From Luteimonas mephitis DSM 12574 (GTDB lineage Bacteria > Pseudomonadota > Gammaproteobacteria > Xanthomonadales > Xanthomonadaceae), in assembly GCF_000422305.1 (NCBI RefSeq), contig NZ_AULN01000014.1:407858-471857 (forward strand): a stretch of DNA of 64,000 nucleotides, read 5' to 3'. The stretch's first letter is position 1. Each line of letters starts with the position of its first letter. Below, in pieces: positions 61,147 through 64,000 of the stretch. Below the pieces are notes generated by a model that was not told where the DNA came from, did no database searches, and saw nothing but the letters and a program-made list of their open reading frames with translations. A program made the position numbers and the translations under genes.

Positions 61147-63228
61147 TCACGGGGATGACTTCGCCGCAGCTGGATTGCCACCAGTTCGATAGCCAGCCTT
61201 CCTGGCGGCTTCTCGCAGACTGTCTGCGGTCCAGTCAGTGCGCAGGAAGTCCATGAACTGAAGCGCCTCCTCCCCGCCAACTGCGATCTGGGTCGGCTTG
61301 AGCTTTAGGTGAGACACGACATTGACCAGCTGAATCGGGGTTCTAAGATGCCGTAGGAAGTCTTCTGGAGTCGGCTTAGCACCCTCCCAAAGAAACGCAG
61401 TCGCAGACGCCGGATCAATAGCACCCCATCCGGCCTCTCGGCTGAAGCTGCGCGATCCGATTGCTGACTGCTGGAAGAACCTGGCGATGCCACTTTCATC
61501 GGCGAAGTGGATGGCATCCTCCTCAGTAAACATCGCGTACGGCAGCGAGTTGACCACGCAATGAACGACCTGCTTGCCCACAGCTTCTGGCATGTAGGTA
61601 GCTAGGATGTCGGGGTATTGCTTGAGGCCCTCGGCCAACCGGGTGACCTGCTTAACGACTTGGCGAATGCCAAGGGAAAAGAAGTAGATCCGGACTGGAT
61701 CTCCACCGGAAAGGCCACGGCTCTTGCACTCGAACAGGAATAGGTAGCCTCCCCAGACGAACGCCACATCGTAGTCGTAGACTTCACCACCGCGTTCGCA
61801 GACTATGTTCTTGGCGTTGATGCCATGCTTTCCCAAGAGCTCGATCATGCGCTTTTCGAAGCGCTTTCCTCGCCCGTCAAGGTTGACCTCCAGCATCCCA
61901 AGCGTCGACAGGATGATTGTAGGAATCGAAGACGTGGCAGCAGATATGGCAAGCAGCAGATAGCCTCCGTCCTGTAGCTTGATCAGAGGCTGGTCAAACA
62001 GATCGCGGCTTGCCTTCCGGTAGGTTGCATGTCCGATAAAGATCTTGGCCTTGTTCCCTTTGAGGTTCAGGCGCTGCAACAGACTAACAAGTTCGGCGTC
62101 GCTGAATCGGATGGTCAAACGATCAGCGTCGCGAGACTCCAAAGCTTTGTCGGCGACATCTTGGAGAATGGAGTATCCGCGAACCCACTCCGCGAGCGTC
62201 AACCCCGCGTATTCAGTTTGGTCATCCGTGATCTCGTATGACAGCAGTTGACCGAGCGCAGAAGCTCCGTGAATCTCATGAAGCGAGATCGTTTGGCTCG
62301 GCAACAGCTCAACCGTGCCGTCAGTGCCGGAGATCGCCTTATCGTAATGCGATTTGGAAATAACGGCCGTCCAATGTTGCAGTAAACGCTCTGCCAACCG
62401 AGCATTGGCAGCATAGCTGTGGAGCTCAAGGCGGTCATCAGTTGGGCGCGAATCCCACACGCGCTTGACCCCGTGCTCAGCCCAGGCCGGTGCAAGATCC
62501 TCTTTCCGATCTAATGGAGCACCCAAATATCGGTGCCGGCGTTCCGAGAACTGCCAATGCCTCCAAGCTGCAGCTAGCATCTGCACAGACCCGACAGCGA
62601 AACGGTCCCGGTCGGTCGTCGCAGGAAGCGCGGGCAACACAAGCACCCCCTCGTCGTCATACCAGCCGTGGATATGAGCCTCCATGCCCAGGGTGCTTGC
62701 GAGCGTCGTAAGAAGGAGTTCGTGAACCGCCTCAGGGCTGAACTCGTTCCCATCCTCTCCTTTCAGCGTGACTTTTCCGAGATCCAAAACCCTTCCAACG
62801 GTAGAGTTCTGGTGCATTTGCGTAAGCAGGTCGATGTACTCGCGATTAGATCGGTCGAGTAGTGCGGAAACCCGTAGTGCCGGAGAGAGCTCAGCTGCTA
62901 CGCTCTTGGCGAGCAGTCCAAGAATCGACTGGTAGACACCGTCGATCTCATTCAGGCGCGTTAAATGCGATCGCACCAACGTAGATTGCTTCGGGTAGCC
63001 CTTGTCATCGAGGTAGGCTGCTAGCTTCTCGAGGAACGTTTCTCGATTCTTCTGTTTATTCTGATTGAGCCTCTTCAAGACCAGCGCCTCATTGCGCCGA
63101 ATGAGGCCGACGAGCTTTTCGACATCCTTTGGAGTCAGCGCGGTCTCTGCCAGATGGTCCTCCAAAAGCTGCCAAGACAGCTTATTAACAGCCTCGCTTA
63201 CGGGTTTTTCGCTGAGTTCAATCGTCAT
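61147..63228 (-). CDS. Large protein with C-terminal PD-(D/E)XK nuclease-like domain
   Basis: 693 residues from ATG 63,228; a longer frame reaches 63,327 but covers intergenic-looking sequence. The first 480 residues are mostly helical with no family I can name (LLEDHLAETALTPKDVEKLVGLI, LVRSHLTRLNEIDGVYQSILGLLA). From about residue 490: KRFEKRMIELLGKHGINAKNIV, then YDYDVAFVWGGYLFLFECKSRGLSGG, an Asp plus E-C-K site typical of the Mrr/endonuclease fold. It is the only gene between sites D and E. A defence nuclease with its own sensing domain is the likely reading, by analogy with other single-gene systems. Confidence 0.65.
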   Translation of the reverse strand: MTIELSEKPVSEAVNKLSWQLLEDHLAETALTPKDVEKLVGLIRRNEALVLKRLNQNKQKNRETFLEKLAAYLDDKGYPKQSTLVRSHLTRLNEIDGVYQSILGLLAKSVAAELSPALRVSALLDRSNREYIDLLTQMHQNSTVGRVLDLGKVTLKGEDGNEFSPEAVHELLLTTLASTLGMEAHIHGWYDDEGVLVLPALPATTDRDRFAVGSVQMLAAAWRHWQFSERRHRYLGAPLDRKEDLAPAWAEHGVKRVWDSRPTDDRLELHSYAANARLAERLLQHWTAVISKSHYDKAISGTDGTVELLPSQTISLHEIHGASALGQLLSYEITDDQTEYAGLTLAEWVRGYSILQDVADKALESRDADRLTIRFSDAELVSLLQRLNLKGNKAKIFIGHATYRKASRDLFDQPLIKLQDGGYLLLAISAATSSIPTIILSTLGMLEVNLDGRGKRFEKRMIELLGKHGINAKNIVCERGGEVYDYDVAFVWGGYLFLFECKSRGLSGGDPVRIYFFSLGIRQVVKQVTRLAEGLKQYPDILATYMPEAVGKQVVHCVVNSLPYAMFTEEDAIHFADESGIARFFQQSAIGSRSFSREAGWGAIDPASATAFLWEGAKPTPEDFLRHLRTPIQLVNVVSHLKLKPTQIAVGGEEALQFMDFLRTDWTADSLREAARKAGYRTGGNPAAAKSSP

Positions 63229-63481
63229 TTGAATTAAGGATGAGGGCGGATTCGCACAAGACCAAGATTGCGTCTTGAGAGTAGATGGATCCAACGTGGG
63301 GGCGGTCTCACACCCATACTGCGGCAAGTGTGCTCCTAGCGTCCATGCCCGAAAGGTCAGCCTGAAAGTGTGGCACCGTCCGGTCGAGGATCCTCCTCAC
63401 GATTGGGGTTCAGTGGGGGCTTTGGAGGTGTGAGGTGGGACCACCCCTCCGAACGCCGGCTTGGATCAAATGCTTCCCCAT

Positions 63482-63506
63482 CTACCCTCGATAAACATCC
63501 CTAATC
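63482..63506 (+). repeat. Repeated site E
   Basis: CTACCCTC, GATAA, ACATCCC, TAATC; 21 of 25 positions agree with both A and D. Upstream GGCTTGGATC resembles the arm before C and D. It is the last copy in the window, about 150 bases before the IS3 end. Confidence 0.7.
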
Positions 63507-63603
63507 TTCGCCTACCTCAGATTACGCCAAGAGCATTGGACTCATCTGCCCTGGCGCATTTGCGCATCCAGTAGGCCGAGACTGGCCGGGATGCGTCCAT
63601 GTA

Positions 63604-63625
63604 AATTTACATCCGGATGTAAATT
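63604..63625. promoter_or_regulatory. Perfect 22-bp palindrome cut off from its gene by the IS
   Basis: AATTTACATCC and its exact inverse; together with the overlapping palindrome ATGTAAATTTACAT (63,599-63,612) this looks like a tandem operator. The AT-rich pattern resembles the KfrA operator at 15.44 kb. No gene follows before the IS3 end at about 63,657. Confidence 0.45.
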
Positions 63626-63718
63626 CCTGTAAGAACGCCTCGCTCGCCCCGCTGTTTGGACTGCTGCCGGTTTCACAGACACCTGGTTTAGGTGTGATGA
63701 TGAAACCGGAGGTGGCAA

Positions 63719-64000
63719 ATGGCAAAGCGGACCTTTACCCGAGAGTTCAAGGTTGAGGCGGTCAAGCTGGTGCGGGAGCGGGGAACATCGGTGGCGCAAG
63801 CCTCCCGGGACTTGGGGATCCATCTGAATGTGCTGCGCAAGTGGCTCAAGGATTACGACCAGGACCCGCAGCAGGCTTTCCCGGGCCAAGGGCAGATGAA
63901 GCCCGAACAGGCGGAGATCGAGCGTCTGAAGAAAGAAGTGGCCCGGTTGAAGATGGAGCGGGACATTCTAAAAAAAGCCGCGGCCTTTTTCGCCAAGGAG
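63719..64000 (+). CDS. IS3-family transposase OrfA (partial at window end)
   Basis: 94 residues visible from ATG 63,719. The helix-turn-helix TFTREFKVEAVKLVRERG and VAQASRDLGIHLNVLRKWLKD is followed by a leucine-zipper-like helix (EIERLKKEVARLKMERDILKKAAAFFAKE), which is the standard OrfA. OrfB with the DDE domain should follow in the -1 frame. Confidence 0.9.
   Translation, partial: MAKRTFTREFKVEAVKLVRERGTSVAQASRDLGIHLNVLRKWLKDYDQDPQQAFPGQGQMKPEQAEIERLKKEVARLKMERDILKKAAAFFAKE
63970..63976 (+). other. A7 slippery site for -1 frameshifting in the IS3 transposase
   Basis: Seven A followed by G within the LKKAAA codons, at the place where IS3 elements shift from orfA to orfB to make the OrfAB transposase. 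Confidence 0.7.

Larger units (their letters stand above)
63657..64000 (+). mobile_element. IS3-family insertion sequence, left part (continues beyond the window)
   Basis: A left inverted repeat probably begins TGGACTGCTGCCGGTTTC at 63,657, 62 bases before orfA, as usual for the family. The right end is outside, so repeat and target duplication cannot be checked. Confidence 0.75.

Noticed and set aside
40259..63506. Classical integron with attC cassettes
   Set aside because: The integrase is not recognisably IntI and the sites lack the standard RYYYAAC/GTTRRRY pairs; cassettes run in both directions and include multi-gene blocks. A related but different arrangement is reported as a finding.
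1..64000. CRISPR arrays, tRNA or rRNA genes
   Set aside because: No regularly spaced repeats, no cloverleaf-like or rRNA-like sequence noticed on either strand.

Overview
The window is high-GC DNA from a gammaproteobacterium, most likely a member of the Xanthomonadaceae (Lysobacter/Luteimonas/Stenotrophomonas/Xanthomonas type). This rests on codon use, the tandem NdvB-type glucan synthase genes, and a 28-bp dif-like XerCD site. Genus assignment is inference.

Layout. 1-12.8 kb is chromosomal backbone: the tail of one cyclic beta-1,2-glucan synthase-like gene, a complete second copy of about 2,900 residues, and a small secreted protein. A dif-like site lies at 13,184-13,211, and almost everything to its right is accessory. 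13.7-18.7 kb holds a SEC-C protein, a KfrA-like DNA-binding protein and an OLD nuclease/UvrD helicase pair (Gabija-like). 19.0-32.4 kb is a leftward metal and polymyxin region: czcI-like, czcCBA, a P1B-4 ATPase and an atypical response regulator, then a second czcI-like gene, a truncated ArnT-like remnant, an MCR/EptA phosphoethanolamine transferase and dgkA. 32.7-38.1 kb is a Tn3-family transposon with a CDF metal exporter, a divergent MerR regulator, a tyrosine recombinase and TnpA.

38.4-64 kb is a defence island. It begins with SseB-like and KfrA-like genes and a tyrosine integrase. Next come a complete type II CBASS (patatin, CD-NTase, Cap2, Cap3) and a two-gene unit of a small DisA-N-like cyclase plus a 2TM-beta (Cap15-like) effector. 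These are followed by a PIN protein, a DUF2971 protein, a four-gene nuclease/restriction operon (type IIL RM, Mrr, PLD, membrane Mrr), a second OLD/UvrD pair, two PD-(D/E)XK-like proteins and the start of an IS3 element.

The most striking pattern is a dispersed family of about 25-bp sites: CTACCC-N-C, then GATAA, seven variable bases, then TAATC or TTATC. One copy sits in the promoter region of the integrase. Five more, all in the opposite orientation, fall in the gaps between defence modules. Some of the modules they bound are single genes (PIN, DUF2971, the nuclease at 61-63 kb). I infer a cassette-like or tandem-integration system in which the integrase uses these sites to accrete defence genes. 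The DisA-like/2TM-beta pair directly after CBASS is the second main candidate for an undescribed system; it resembles in logic, though not in enzyme family, the Panoptes mCpol/2TM-beta pair. All functional calls come from reading motifs by eye; no database search was run.
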